Of a DNA stretch of 64,000 nucleotides, positions 10,654-20,652 are shown piece after piece. Source of the DNA: Bactericera cockerelli (taxonomy: Eukaryota; Arthropoda; Insecta; Hemiptera; Triozidae); the NCBI GenBank assembly GCA_024516035.1, contig CM044962.1, positions 7,970,659-8,034,658 of the forward strand, written 5' to 3'. The position numbers were made by a program, and so were the translations under genes. A model generated the notes under the pieces. That model saw only the letters and a list, made by a program, of their open reading frames with translations, had not been told where the DNA came from and did not search any database. Positions within the stretch are counted from its first letter, which is position 1. Each line of letters opens with the position of its first letter.

Positions 10654-11094
10654 GATGCTGGCACTCTGGCCCAAACCAGGCTGGGTGAGGTTATTATGGG
10701 CAAACAGGTTCTTTAGTTTCCTGCGTATGGTAGTTAAAATCTCCGTCGTTATAATATGATCATCCAGTTGAAAGCGACGTTAAACCAACAAAAATATACG
10801 AGTTAAGCAACGTCCACCGAGGTGAAGAATTCGAACCTTTTTTATAGTCAGCCTTTAGGTCGTGTAACTGAGACGTCTTGGATTCGATACCGCATCGTCT
10901 CATATTTTTTAATGTTTAACGATATAATAATAATAAAAGAAATGAGAAAAATAGGCATAAAAGACCGCCTAAATCACCCACCGGATATGAGGAACTTGGT
11001 TAATTCTTGATCCGGATTGGATTGAACGGAGGACATAATTGTACATTCATTTGCAGTTATAACTTTTCCTCTTGAATACTTGTCACAATAATAA
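10654..11094 (+). repeat. Duplicated segment, copy 2
   Basis: The order and sequence are the same as 3,151-3,592, including AGGCATAAAAGACCGCCTAA and TGGATTGAACGGAGGACATA. The two copies abut (AAT)n, and next to each lies a copy of the same dispersed repeat in opposite orientation. Confidence 0.75.
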
Positions 11095-11395
11095 TAATAA
11101 TAGCCGAAGACGGGCATACATTTCCTGTTATATAAAACAAGTTCCGTTCAAATTGGACACCAAAAGGTGTCTGAAAGGCTGTCTGGGGTTAAGTAACACA
11201 GCCTTAACAAAAGAATCTCTAGAAATCTTTATAATGAAAGTTCAACCTGAGCCCTAAGACTGTTCAATATAAGGCTGGGTGAGGTTACATAAAAAAAAAA
11301 CATGGGTTTGATGGCAGGGATAGCCTCAGGCCATAACCACGCCTTTGTCAATATATTTCTTGTCAATAAAGAAATATTATTATTATATCCTTAAA
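11095..11395 (+). repeat. Dispersed retroposon-like repeat
   Basis: Plus-strand relative of 3,593-3,835. It starts in (AAT)n, carries GCCATAACCACGCCTTTGTC and ends TTGTCAATAAAGAAATATTATTATTAT. Confidence 0.55.
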
Positions 11396-11614
11396 CATTA
11401 AAGCAAATGTGCTGATGCGGTATCGAATTAAGGACCTCTCAGTTACACGACCTCGTGACTGACTATAAAAAAAGGTTCAAAGCCTTCACCTCGCTGGACG
11501 TTGGTTAGCTTGTAATTGTTTTGTTGTTGGTTTAACGTCGCTTTCAACTGGATGATCATATCACGACGGAGATTTTAACTACCATTCGCAGGAAATTATA
11601 ACAAACCTGCTAGC
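11396..11614 (-). repeat. Inverted partial copy of the duplicated segment (SINE-7)
   Basis: The minus strand repeats parts of 10,654-10,920 (GTTTAACGTCGCTTTCAACT on the plus strand; CGGTATCGAATTAAGGACCT). With the plus-oriented copy 500 bp away it forms a potential long hairpin. Confidence 0.6.
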
Positions 11615-12060
11615 TTCAATAACCTCACCCAGCCTGGGTTGGGCCAGCATCACGATTATCACGAAGCTGGACGTTACTTAACTTCGGTGATCCGCAGAAA
11701 ATTAACAAAGCTACTACCCAAACAACCTCATCCAGCCTGGGTTGGGACGGAGTTCCAGCATCACGATTATCACGAAACTGGACGTTACTTAACTTCGGTG
11801 ATACACATAAAATTAACAAAGCTACTATCCAAACAACCTCATCCAGCCTGGGTTGGGACCGAGTGCCAGTATCAAGATTATCACAAAGCTGGACGTTACT
11901 TAACTTCGGTGATCCGCAGAAAATTAACAAAGCTACTACCCAACAACCTCATCCAGCCTGGGTTGGGACGGAATTCCAGCATCACGATTATCACGAAGCT
12001 GGACGTTACTTAACTTCGGTGATACACAGAATATTAACAAAGCTACTACCCAAACAACCT
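11615..12060 (-). repeat. 111-bp tandem array derived from SINE-7
   Basis: The landmark TGGACGTTACTTAACTTCGG recurs at 11,668, 11,779, 11,890 and 12,000. Each unit contains the 5S-like CACCGAAGTTAAGTAACGTC (minus strand) plus the CCCAACCCAGGCTGGATGAG body and an AATTAACAAAGCTACTA spacer. It is a head-to-tail amplification of part of one SINE. The open frames of 88-124 codons are repeat translations. Confidence 0.85.
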
Positions 12061-12230
12061 CATGCAAAAATATTCTCTCGTTATGTAGGCTATTCCCGGC
12101 CCGACTCAGGCGAGGTGAGGTTCATCTGAGTAACAGGTTGATATGTTTCCTGCGAATGGGGCCGTAAAACTCTTTCGTGTTACAATACATAACCATGAAG
12201 TTGAAAGCGACGTTAACGGTTAAATCCGAT
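12061..12230 (+). repeat. SINE-7 body fragment
   Basis: The fragment contains GTAGGCTATTCCCGGCCCGA, GTTTCCTGCGAATGGGGCCG and GTTGAAAGCGACGTTAACGG, corresponding to the body of the fuller copy at 38,003-38,289. Confidence 0.65.
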
Positions 12231-12329
12231 TTAAAAATATTACTACGATTATTTATTAATACGATAGGTATTTGCCTAGTGGTACGCATAAATATTATAG
12301 TAGGTAGTGCTTTATTTAGACTGTCGGCT

Positions 12330-12425
12330 TGAAACAAGAAGTCCCATTACGCTAACAGTTTATGCATAGTAATTCTCGATCAGGACTATTGAGTCCCATT
12401 AATTTAGCAGTAAGCCCGAGACGTA
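12330..12425 (-). repeat. SINE-2 tail fragment
   Basis: The plus strand carries AATTCTCGATCAGGACTATT and AGCAGTAAGCCCGAGACGTA, the reverse complement of the SINE-2 3' body. The tRNA head is missing. Confidence 0.55.
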
Positions 12426-12589
12426 TTAAAATCTTCTAAAAATCATATTAATCGGAGGCTAACTTGTCATGTTATCTCGGCCAGGTTGTAGGCCATAGAA
12501 AGCAAAAATTAGAATAACAAAATATAATAATGTATCACTTTTAAAATAAATACTTGCGTCTATCAGATGAGATTGGTAAGAACGCAGTA

Positions 12590-12880
12590 CATTGGACTTG
12601 TCGAAAGTGCTGGATCGTTATAAGATTTTCTACAAAATAATCTGCCTCGTACGTATCAAATAAACACGGGCAAATTAAGGAGTGAACACATCAAAGGAGA
12701 ATATTTTGAGACACATTGAAAAACGCCTGTCGAAAGTGCTGCAATCTTATATGTAATACCTGAGGAAACTGCTGCTTTCTTACCTGTCACAGCATCACTT
12801 TCGACGCGTCGAAAGTGCTCCGCCTGAAGTCCAAAGTGCTGTTGTGACAGGTAAGAAAACGTCGAAAGTGCTGCTTTTAG
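12590..12880. repeat. Cluster of TCGAAAGTGCT palindrome motifs
   Basis: Five or more copies of GTCGAAAGTGCT or GTCCAAAGTGCT lie in 290 bp, including the 22-bp perfect palindrome CACTTTCGACG followed by CGTCGAAAGTG near 12,800. The text between copies is unique, so this is not a simple tandem array. It is related to the motifs at 2,705 and 10,107. Confidence 0.7.
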
Positions 12881-12914
12881 AACAATACGAGTATATATAT
12901 ACATAATATATGTA

Positions 12915-12972
12915 CTAACTAAAGGGCGGGGTTATTGCCTTTGGCAATCTCTTCCACCCAACCGGTTGAATT
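12915..12972. repeat. Short dispersed repeat (GGGCGGGGTTATTGCC)
   Basis: The phrase AAAGGGCGGGGTTATTGCCT, then TGGCAATCTCTTCCACCCAA, recurs at 25,415 (inverted), 36,620 (inverted), 48,456, 48,935 and 52,355. In several cases an A-rich block precedes it. Probably part of a retroposon 5' or 3' end. Confidence 0.6.
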
Positions 12973-13196
12973 GAAAGCGACATACTTTCAACGAGGTAAG
13001 AATGTGAGGGCGATTCTACAGAGGACCTGTGTAGATTCGACCCCAGCACGTTGCAGCCTCCTGGCACCATGGTCCCAGAGTTTCTACTGCAAAAGTAAAA
13101 AACAAATGATTCTCTTTAATTACTTCATAACTAAAAAGTTGAAAAACACCACTTTAATATAATAGAATATAGATAGAGAATTACTTCAAGTCCTAA

Positions 13197-13414
13197 TCTA
13201 TACTTATAAAAGAGAGTTTCACTCACTCACTGACTGACTGATTCATCACTGTTTCTCCGAACTGGTAAGTCCTAGGAAGCTGAAATTTGGTAGGTAGCTT
13301 TGTCTTATAGTCTAAATTTTCGAAATTCCCACTACAACACCTGCCATTGGTGAAAAAGGATTTTTTGCTTTCACGGCCATGCCTCGGCCCGCAAAGCGGG
13401 CGACAGCCCGCTAG
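13197..13414 (+). mobile_element. Non-autonomous Helitron, 218 bp
   Basis: The 5' end is A|TCTATACTTATAAAAG. The 3' end is GGCCCGCAAAGCGGGC, GACAGCCCGCTAG|T. Compared with the copy at 3,972 it lacks about 40 bp in two internal places. It has intact termini and A/T insertion, so the boundaries are well defined. Confidence 0.8.
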
Positions 13415-13452
13415 TCTGACAAAAATAAGTGAATTATTTATTCTTCTCGTCT

Positions 13453-13655
13453 GTCCCGGTAGCTCAGTGGTAAAGGCGGCACTCTGTGAATCCAGAGTTT
13501 CCAGAGGTCGCGGGTTCGAAACCCAGCCGGGACATGACAAGTTATCCTCCCATTTGGGATTTTTACCACATAATAATATGTCTTGGACTTACTGCTGGAA
13601 TAATGGGACTTAATAGTCCTTATCGGGCAGTATAAAACACGCGATATTATTATTA
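13453..13655 (+). repeat. SINE-2, full-length
   Basis: Near-identical to 1,499-1,706 from the GTCCCGGTAGCTCAGTGG head to the GATATTATTATTAT tail. The difference is mainly CCAGAGTTTCCAGAGG in the head and a GTCTTGGACTTACTGCTGG variant in the body. Confidence 0.8.
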
Positions 13656-13979
13656 TGCATTCGGGGACTCAAATCACCCATCTCCACAGGTCAACACCAC
13701 CCTTTATTGTCGTTTTAATTAATTTGGCCTTGGAAACTTTATAATTAAATTTACCTCTTCGACTGTATCTTCTTCTCACTTTCCTCGTCTTCTAGAGAAT
13801 AAAGCAATTTAATCACTCGAAATTTTCGATAGTCAGTTTTCAGTGCCAAAACAAGTGAAGGTTCCCTAGAGCCTGAATCCAAGTTTAAACCGTGTGCTTT
13901 TGTCCATAAATAAAAATCTCAAGAACGGTATAAGCTGAAAAATTGAAATTTAAGGTGCTGATTACGAATATTTGTGGTA
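13656..13979. other. Gene-free stretch, nothing recognised
   Basis: The phrase GGTGCTGATTACGAATATTT recurs as AGATGCTGATTACGAATTTG near 32,014 inside a nested transposon. No gene is seen. Confidence 0.4.
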
Positions 13980-14195
13980 GTGCACTGGTAGTCAAGTGGT
14001 TAACGCGCTAGTCTGGTAATCCAGGTAGCGTAGGGATCCGTTGGTTCGAATCCCACCCAGTGCATCAATTTTTCTTCATTAATTTGAGTTTGAAACCACA
14101 TAATAATAAGACTCTGAGGGTTAGGTGGTAGAAAATGCTTTGAGCATTAACCTCGCCTGGTGGTCACCTTCCACTAAAGAGTATTATTATAATAT
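13980..14195 (+). repeat. SINE-1, full-length
   Basis: The head is TGCACTGGTAGTCAAGTGGT, with the A box in AGTCAAGTGGTTAACGCG and the B box in TTGGTTCGAATCCCACC. The body holds ACCACATAATAATAAGACTC and AATGCTTTGAGCATTAACCT, and the tail is AGAGTATTATTATAAT. The tRNA-derived head keeps a pairing acceptor-like end (GCACTGG / CCAGTGC). Confidence 0.85.
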
Positions 14196-15014
14196 TTTTG
14201 ACACCTTTGGTACATCAGTGTCAAAAATATTCGAACGCTTTTTGGTTACACGATTAGCGGTATCGAATTAACGAGATCTCATGCCCGCATTAAAATTTAT
14301 GATACAGTCCCCGTTACCAAAATATATTTAAACAAAAGTAGTTTGTATAATCACTATGGGCGAAAGTTTTTTTTTTATAATGATATTTATTTACAGAGGA
14401 GACTTAACAATCAGAGTCCTTGCTCCTGGGCGAAAGTTTACTTCTGTTCGAGGGATAAGGAAAGTCGTGTGATGTTCACCCAAGTTTATTTCATTATCTT
14501 CTCTGACATATTTTTTTTTTTTTTTTTTTAGGTTCTTCTCAACCATGTTGCAGGTTGCACTCTAAAATTCCATTTTATTTTATCTGATTCAGCCTTCTTC
14601 TTTTTCTTTATTATTATCTTTTTTTTCTTTTGTATTTATCTTAAATCTTATCTATCTTCAAAATGATTTTTTCATCTGTGAAATGTAATAGAAAATAGAT
14701 GCTCTGTTGTAATAGTAAATAACTTTAGAATTTAAATGATACACAAAAAAAAATCGAATAAAAATTCAATATAAATAATTAATTTATAGAATAAATCAAA
14801 ATTTATTGTTCATTATTTACAGAAAATTCACATCTAATTTAAATTTACAGAGACAAATCAAGTCAGCCTCAATAACATTTGAAATACACCAGTTCTTGTA
14901 GGATTGCTGATTTTTAACAACTTTTCCAGTACCTATCTACCTACCTGGTAGATGATGTTGTTGTTGTAGCGAAGACCTGGTAGATATGTACTGGATATCT
15001 AACAACTCAAATAT
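14196..15014. other. AT-rich DNA with homopolymers
   Basis: A T-run occurs near 14,510-14,531. The phrase GGGATAAGGAAAGTCGTGTG (about 14,451) recurs near 32,092. No gene is seen. Confidence 0.5.
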
Positions 15015-15085
15015 TCGAACCCCCCTCGTGATGATAGCCATTCCCGACCCAACCCAGGCTGGTTGAAGTATATTACGACAGTTGG
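15015..15085 (+). repeat. SINE-7 body fragment
   Basis: TCGTGATGATAGCCATTCCC, GACCCAACCCAGGCTGGTTG matches the start of the SINE-7 body. It is truncated on both sides. Confidence 0.5.
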
Positions 15086-15143
15086 TTGAATCCGATGTTG
15101 AGACATCTCGTCTCGTAAAATAAGAAATTTTTCTCGTCTCATT

Positions 15144-15183
15144 TTACTTTCGAGAAATTTCTAATATTAGAAATCGGAAGTAG
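15144..15183. repeat. Palindromic 38-mer, copy A
   Basis: TACTTTCGAGAAATTTCTAA followed by TATTAGAAATCGGAAGTA is a near-perfect inverted repeat, duplicated at 25,478-25,515. One half is also at the left edge of the window. Confidence 0.6.
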
Positions 15184-15303
15184 GTTGTGTTCGTTTTTTT
15201 ATGTATAACAACAAAAAAACGTGGGAGGAGGGGGGGGGGGGTATTTCGGTTTCAGAAGTGTGTGCCAGCAACTCACAGTTCCTGCAACTACTAAAACATG
15301 GCG

Positions 15304-15464
15304 GCATGGGCGAGCCAGGATTTTGGCTAGGGGGCAGCTAATGAGAAAAATCAATAATACCTAGTGAACAATCAATAATAACCTAGTGTTGCATACTGTC
15401 TGGAATTTTCTAGGGGGGGGTGGCTGCCCCCCCCCACCCCCTGCACCCCCCTGGCTACACCCAT
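15304..15464. mobile_element. hAT-type MITE, 161 bp
   Basis: The 8-bp target duplication ACATGGCG lies at 15,296-15,303 and 15,465-15,472. The ends GCATGGGCGAGCCAGG and ATGGGTGTAGCCAGG (minus strand) are inverted and followed by G-runs. It lies 42 bp downstream of the ARL6IP4-like stop codon, so it is probably transcribed as part of that 3' UTR. Confidence 0.8.
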
Positions 15465-15506
15465 ACATGGCGCACCAAGAGAGGTTTTTTCTCCCTCACA
15501 TCCCGT

Positions 15507-15639
15507 TTACTTTCTTATCTTGGAAGCTATGGTGCTCTGAAAAAAGTTCCCGTCTCCTGCTGTGGCCTGCTTGTTGATTTCCTTGTGACGAGATCTGCTG
15601 ACTATTTCTTCTAGCACTTCGCCGTCTCCTTTGATAAGT
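15507..15639 (-). CDS. ARL6IP4: ARL6IP4-like exon 3 (terminal)
   Basis: The acceptor is TATTTTTGCAG|ACTTATC. The split Arg codon (AG|A) joins exon 2, giving [14 protein letters not shown]. The reading ends at TAA (15,507-15,509). This exon carries the most conserved part of the protein and confirms the gene identity. Confidence 0.9.
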
Positions 15640-18600
15640 CTGCAAAAATAAATACATATAATAATAATAATATCACTGATCTTTTTTTTTTTTTTTTTTT
15701 TTGCATTGGCCATTCCATACAGCCAAAGGGTTCTAATGAATTATATGTTATTAAAGCCAAATAAAATTACAATTAATACATAAAAAGTATCACTGATCTT
15801 AGTAGCGCGATCGATAAGGCGGCGGACTCGTAACGGGAGGTCGGTGGTTCGACTCTCAAAAGTCAGCAAAGATTTAGTAAAGCGAGTTTGTTATATGATT
15901 GTGATTAACACAAATATGATAAACTTAAAGCCTCCTTATTCCAGTAGGTTGATTTCTAATTAATTTTTACTTTTTATGGAATAGAAGAGGAAACATCAGG
16001 CATTCATTAACTTGGTTTGCGGGGCCCTTGTTAATTATTAGCCTCCTTTTGTATAAACTTGATGAAAATATCAAGCTTGGTGACCATCGAACACGATGAT
16101 GCAACTCAGTGATGATGATGATGATGATATATGATAGATTAAGAACATGACTAATTAGTTTTTGTGTGCTATTGTGTCATTAGTGGGTAGCACATCATCA
16201 TCAGTAAAAAAACTCTCTTGTACAAAGCAAGTATTCTCCAATATCATAAAAAAAAGTTATCATATTTGTGTTAATCACTTTCGTGATATCACAACTACTC
16301 AAACTCGCTTTACTAAATCTACGCTGAAACCGGGACTTGTACTACCGACCTCCAGGTTACAAGTCCGCCGCCTTATCGATCAAGCTACTGAGGTCGGTAG
16401 TATCCTCCAACATTATTATTATATGGCCGCCACTGATTACATACAAATCAACGTACAAAACCGAAAAAAAAAACTCCGAATCTGCAGGGATTCGAACGCG
16501 GGTCACCTCTCTGCAAGCCGAGTGCGCTACCCACTCGGACAAGGTGACTACTTTCCCAATCGTTCATTATTATAGAAAAATCTACATATTTTACAACAAT
16601 AACATAAATTTCGTGTCCGTAAGATGGATACTCATCTACCGGTGGTGTAAGAATTATAATGGACACCTAGATATAATGTGTAGGTCTTTTTTTGAGTGTT
16701 TCGTAGACATGAAACAGCAAACTGTAGACTAGTGAAAACGATTGTAGCCCGCGTTGTAGCTTGCCCATCCCATAGTATGCCTCCCCTTTAAATGACGAGT
16801 AGTGACACAATATAGGAAGAGAATGCCGTTGGCATGAGCAGCGCCTTTGATCAAGTTTTGTTTTATTCATTTCAATTTCTATGTATGTAAATATTCTCTG
16901 TCATTGGTAAATAAAACTTGATCCAAATGTTTGTGATGGGTGATGAGTCAACACTAGTGCACTGGAAAATATTCCTTACAAAGAACTGTAACCAATATAA
17001 CTGAACAAAACATATGGATAAATTCTTGAATGGCTCAGAGTTAAAATAGACATTTCAATTATTAATGCTACGAGTATGAGGATCAGAGGAACTCGGAGAA
17101 GAATTCATGGTGTTGGTTGTGAAGATGGGGCGGGAGTGTTTGACGTTGCCGAGATATGATTGTAAAGAGTATTTTTATGAAATAATCTCAATAATGTAAT
17201 GTTATACTCAATTATTAAAAATATTTTATACAAATTCTTCGTCAGCCCTATGGTTCAAATGCACGGTCACCGGTCACTCACCTATATCTCCCAGTCTCCT
17301 GATCATACACGCGGCGTATCTCACTCTGTTTCTTCTCCCACTCCTCCTTGGACATGGGTGCCATCGCTTTCGACTTCTGCAGCGCTATCTCCGGCAACAC
17401 TGTCCCGGGCTGCTCATTAGACAGCTTCATTTTCTTCATCCTCTTCTTATCATAACTAAAGTCGTCCTTGTTCTTTTTCGCCGACAGCGATCCTTCGTCG
17501 ATCTTCGCCTTTTTCGCCTCCTCGTGTTTCCGATTGAGCAGCTCGATCTTCTTTTTCTTCTCCTCCTTTTTCAGCTTCTTTTTTCGGTGTTTGGCTTTCC
17601 GCGATTTCTCGTCGGAAGAGGAGGAGGAGGAAGATGAGGGGGAGGAGGAGGAAGCGGAGGCGAGGGAGGAGGTGGAGGAGGAGGTCATGGAGGAGGAACG
17701 CGACTTCTTGTATTTGTATTTGATTTTGCGGCGGTCGGCCCCGCCCCCCTCGTGAGCCGACGTGCATGCGTTGTCCGAGGACTCCGACCTGGAACAGAGA
17801 TGAAAAGTTTGTGTCAGCAAGAGCCACTTAACATTTTTTGTTGGTAACAGAGAATGATCAAGAGGAAAGGGATGGATCCCTTTCCTAAATACGCTAAAAG
17901 TACTCTAAGTACTTAGAGGGAAAATTAGAATTTTAAATGGATATTTGAGAGAAAAAAAAACTTTATATTATTGAAGTGACTTCAGTAGTTTGATTGATAA
18001 GGCAGCTAACTTCCTTTTTTTTCTTTCATAGATATTGAATTCCCTTAACAAACAGATGACAAAATTTGAACATTACATAGGTAATGTATGTTGCCTGGTA
18101 TACGGTATACCAACCTCAGAAGCTTGATCAATAAGTTGGCAGACTTGTAACCTGGAGGTTGATGGTTCAGGTCCCAAGTTAAGCAAAAATTTAGTAAAGC
18201 AAATTTGAGCAATTTTGATTTTGGGATATTTTAACACAAATATTTTAGTGACAAACTATTCCATCGATTGATGTCAGTCTTATTATCAAAAAATAATAAT
18301 TGAGAGATAGTTTCAAAATTTACTTTTTTGATTTCATCAGACCCTTCAATCTCCTTTTGCATTACCCTTCTGAATGGCCAGACCAATTCTTTGGGCAAGA
18401 AATTGTTTAGATCGGGGTTCACCCATACATCTAAACAATTTCTCATCCAGTTGGTTCAGCCATTCCTTTGAGGCAGCCATGCACCCATGGTCTCCACTGC
18501 CAATCTTACTAGGTACATAAAATTATGTATGTAAGACATTCTGACCAATTCCAGCAATACTGTAAGATTCCCTTCTGATGCTGGCTACTCCTGGCCCCAC

Positions 18601-19270
18601 TCAAGCTGGTGAGGTTATTATTATTTTTACATTTTGAGAACATGAAGTAAGTGAATATATCTTAGCGAAAATTTGTAGTATGAAACTTCACATTTCAACT
18701 GGATATTTACCATAGAAGTTCACATGAAACTTAGTAGAAAGTGAGCTTTTGATTGTTATTTTTGTTCACCAGTATCAGGGACCTGAACACATTAGCAGCT
18801 GAAATAAGTTTGATGTCTAAACTAGACATTTATCCCAATACTAATCATACAGAAGTGAGAATACCCACAAAACAAAGTATCAAGAGCGTTAAGGGAATCC
18901 TTGTGAATCCTTGAACTGTTTTCTTTTATTCAAAACCAAATCTTCAGAAAATGTTACATACAAAGAAATTTCACATTGCTTTACAGACACATGGAAATAT
19001 ATGGCATTAGAGGAAAAACAGCTTGTGTGACTAATTTTGTCCAGCAGTGTAACAATACAAGTAACATGATACAAATCTCAACACTTACCTTGATCTCTTC
19101 TCAACAGAAATTCTCTTGTCCTTGATAGAAAGTGTTGAAATGAGATTACTGTATTTTTTGTCAGCTTTCAGTTTCTCATGGACCTCTTTTAAGTTAATCT
19201 TCTGCTTTTTGTGTTTTTTGGCCTTCTTACTTTTTTTCTTGTAGTATTTGTGCTTCTTATGAGAGCCCAT
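15507..19270 (-). CDS. ARL6IP4: ARL6IP4/SRp25-like nuclear protein, three exons, 273 aa
   Basis: Seen: exon 1 is 19,089-19,270, exon 2 is 17,282-17,788 and exon 3 is 15,507-15,639. All junctions are GT-AG and both introns are phase 2. The ATG at 19,270 opens [20 protein letters not shown], a Lys/His-rich start. Exon 2 adds an Arg/Ser block and a long Ser run (about residues 90-125), then [12 protein letters not shown] and a Lys/Glu-rich helix-like stretch. The C terminus, [38 protein letters not shown] and [14 protein letters not shown], matches the conserved end of ADP-ribosylation-like factor 6-interacting protein 4. The family name comes from memory of that domain. Known family role: nuclear speckle or nucleolar protein linked to splicing. 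The opposite strand of exon 2 has long artefactual frames. Introns hold SINE-6, SINE-8 and SINE-3 fragments. Confidence 0.9.
15798..15921 (+). repeat. SINE-6 copy in intron 2
   Basis: The head TAGCGCGATCGATAAGGCGG is followed by a B box GGTCGGTGGTTCGACTC. The body is AGATTTAGTAAAGCGAGTTTG, then GTGATTAACACAAATATGAT. Confidence 0.75.
16255..16396 (-). repeat. SINE-6 copy in intron 2, inverted
   Basis: The plus strand shows ATCATATTTGTGTTAATCAC, TCAAACTCGCTTTACTAAAT and CCGCCGCCTTATCGATCAAG. It is in opposite orientation to the copy 330 bp away, so the intron transcript can fold through the pair. Confidence 0.75.
16445..16552 (-). repeat. SINE-8 copy
   Basis: The minus strand reads GTCACCTTGTCCGAGTGGGT, AGCGCACTCGGCTTGCAGAG and B box GCGTTCGAATCCCTGC, followed by the TCGGAGTTTTTTT body. 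It is related to 29,575-29,708. Confidence 0.65.
16680..16815 (-). repeat. SINE-3 3' part
   Basis: The plus strand contains GAGTGTTTCGTAGACATGAA and CTTGCCCATCCCATAGTATG. This is the reverse complement of the SINE-3 body end. The tRNA head is absent. Confidence 0.6.
16818..16925 (+). repeat. Dispersed repeat with inverted GATCAAGTTTT ends
   Basis: ATGCCGTTGGCATGAGCAGC, then TTTGATCAAGTTTTGTTTTA and TAAATAAAACTTGATCC. The GATCAAGTTTT and AAAACTTGATC ends pair. An inverted relative lies at 47,408-47,530. Confidence 0.5.
17282..17788 (-). CDS. ARL6IP4: ARL6IP4-like exon 2
   Basis: The acceptor CTGTTCCAG|GTCGGAG and the donor AGATATAG|GTGAG bound 507 nt. This is the Ser/Lys-rich core. Without splicing the frame would run AGA TAT AGG TGA and stop, which together with the homology fixes this donor. 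Confidence 0.9.
17789..19088 (-). other. Intron 1 of the ARL6IP4-like gene, repeat content
   Basis: The intron carries a SINE-6 copy at 18,115-18,243 (plus strand; AGATTTAGTAAAGC-like body in a degenerate form) and a SINE-7 scrap at 18,572-18,620 (GCTGGCTACTCCTGGCCCCA). Otherwise it is AT-rich with no extra exon. Confidence 0.55.
18115..18243 (+). repeat. SINE-6 copy, diverged
   Basis: CTTGATCAATAAGTTGGCAG, GGAGGTTGATGGTTCAGGTC and AAAAATTTAGTAAAGCAAAT parallel the SINE-6 head, B box and body with many substitutions. Confidence 0.65.
19089..19270 (-). CDS. ARL6IP4: ARL6IP4-like exon 1
   Basis: ATG at 19,268-19,270 and donor AGATCAAG|GTAAGT. The exon encodes 60 complete codons, strongly basic at the N terminus. 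No upstream in-frame ATG extension is evident before AT-rich sequence. Confidence 0.85.
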
Positions 19271-20652
19271 TGTTGGACAAGAACAAAAAAGTATTAATCT
19301 GACACTTTATTTTAAAAAAAAAACTATTGTAGGTACTTAAAATAAGTTAGAATATTGTTTGTCCATTTCGTCAGAGTTGAGCATTTTGTGACGATTAGCT
19401 GATATGGAAATATGGAAAAGAAAATCAATAAAATTAATTTTCCAGGCGAATCAAGGAAAAAACATTATCCTGATATTTGAAAAATCGCGGCACATATTTG
19501 TTTACATATTCTAAAGATCCGTTTACAACTATTATCGGTTATACAAAAATTCTTATCCATGAATATCTTTAATAATATGTATTTTTCATTGATTTATAAA
19601 AGTATTTTTAATGTTGAATAATTTTAGCTCTTATAATTGCTGAAAATTTCAATACATCACAAACTTACAGTGCAAAAACAACAAGGTATTACAAAGATAT
19701 CGCACTCGAGTTCTCTCAGTTCTTTGAATTTTTTATAATGTAAACAGATCCTGTAACTGATAAGTGCTGATAACAGTTTACCGCTCAAATTTGAATTTTC
19801 AAGTTTTTTTAAAAAGTTCAAAGTGAGAGATAATGGAAAGTTCAATGTCAGATACAGAAATTCAATCGGGAAGATAATACAATTAAATATGTAATATGTT
19901 CTACAATTGAAATAAGTAGTACCTGTTTATTGGTGTTTTGCCAATATGTTGAGCAAAGTAGGATTTAAGACAGGTAAAATGTGATAAATTTCTGGAATGA
20001 AACTAATAAACTGAAGTAAAATGCAGATATGTAAGGATTGATAATCAAGTGGTAAGTAGGATTGTTATTGGTGGTTGTTGTTTAACCCAGCCAACTGTAC
20101 TTTGCTCATCCTGAGCTACATCATACTCTTATAGCTGATCAACTATTGTGAGAAATTAGGCTTTTTCTTTATAAGCCACTAAACCTTTGGCTAAACTGCA
20201 AGTGGCTTGTTAGGGTTGGCTAGTCTATTCCCTGTTTGAATTCCTCTAGCAAGACACTGGTCTTCTCCCTCTTTAACACCCCTCAACCAGACATTTTACA
20301 GGTTGGTTAGGCTAAATTCTTGGTGACTATGTATCTCATTAGGTTGCAGTGTTAATTGTTTGAAGTTTCCCCTGAAAATCTACAACCAGCTCAAATAAGA
20401 AAAGGTGAATTCTAAGTTAGTCATGGTATTTCTGGAAACTGCAGACCATCTGAATAATTTTTAATAGACCTATTTTTGGGCTTACAATTGCACAGTATGT
20501 AACTCAGATTTTTTAAAAAAAACTTAGACCTTAATTTGTTTGGTTAGTAATGATTAAAGAAATGGACAAAAATATAAATCCAATAGAAATAAGAAAAAGT
20601 AAATAAATCACAATAATACAAAATAGATTTGAGTTATTGATGGCAATCTCTT
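19271..20652. other. Intergenic region between head-to-head genes
   Basis: This is the proximal part of the 1.8-kb space between the two divergent start codons. It is AT-rich with A-runs directly upstream of the ARL6IP4-like ATG. A fragment related to the 44,390 repeat (GGTTGGCTAGTCTATTCCCT; CCCTCAACCAGACA) lies near 20,210-20,295. No convincing core promoter element stands out. Confidence 0.45.

Larger units (their letters stand above)
15670..17281 (-). other. Intron 2 of the ARL6IP4-like gene, repeat content
   Basis: Beyond the SINEs listed separately, the intron holds a 22-nt T-run near 15,680, a GAT microsatellite at 16,109-16,128, the dispersed phrase at 16,613-16,680, and a foldback-like repeat at 16,818-16,925. 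No additional exon is seen. Confidence 0.6.

Noticed and set aside
17456..17827. Long frames on both strands over the ARL6IP4-like exon 2
   Set aside because: They are shifted or antisense readings of low-complexity Ser/Lys/Glu codons. Phase and homology fix the real frame.
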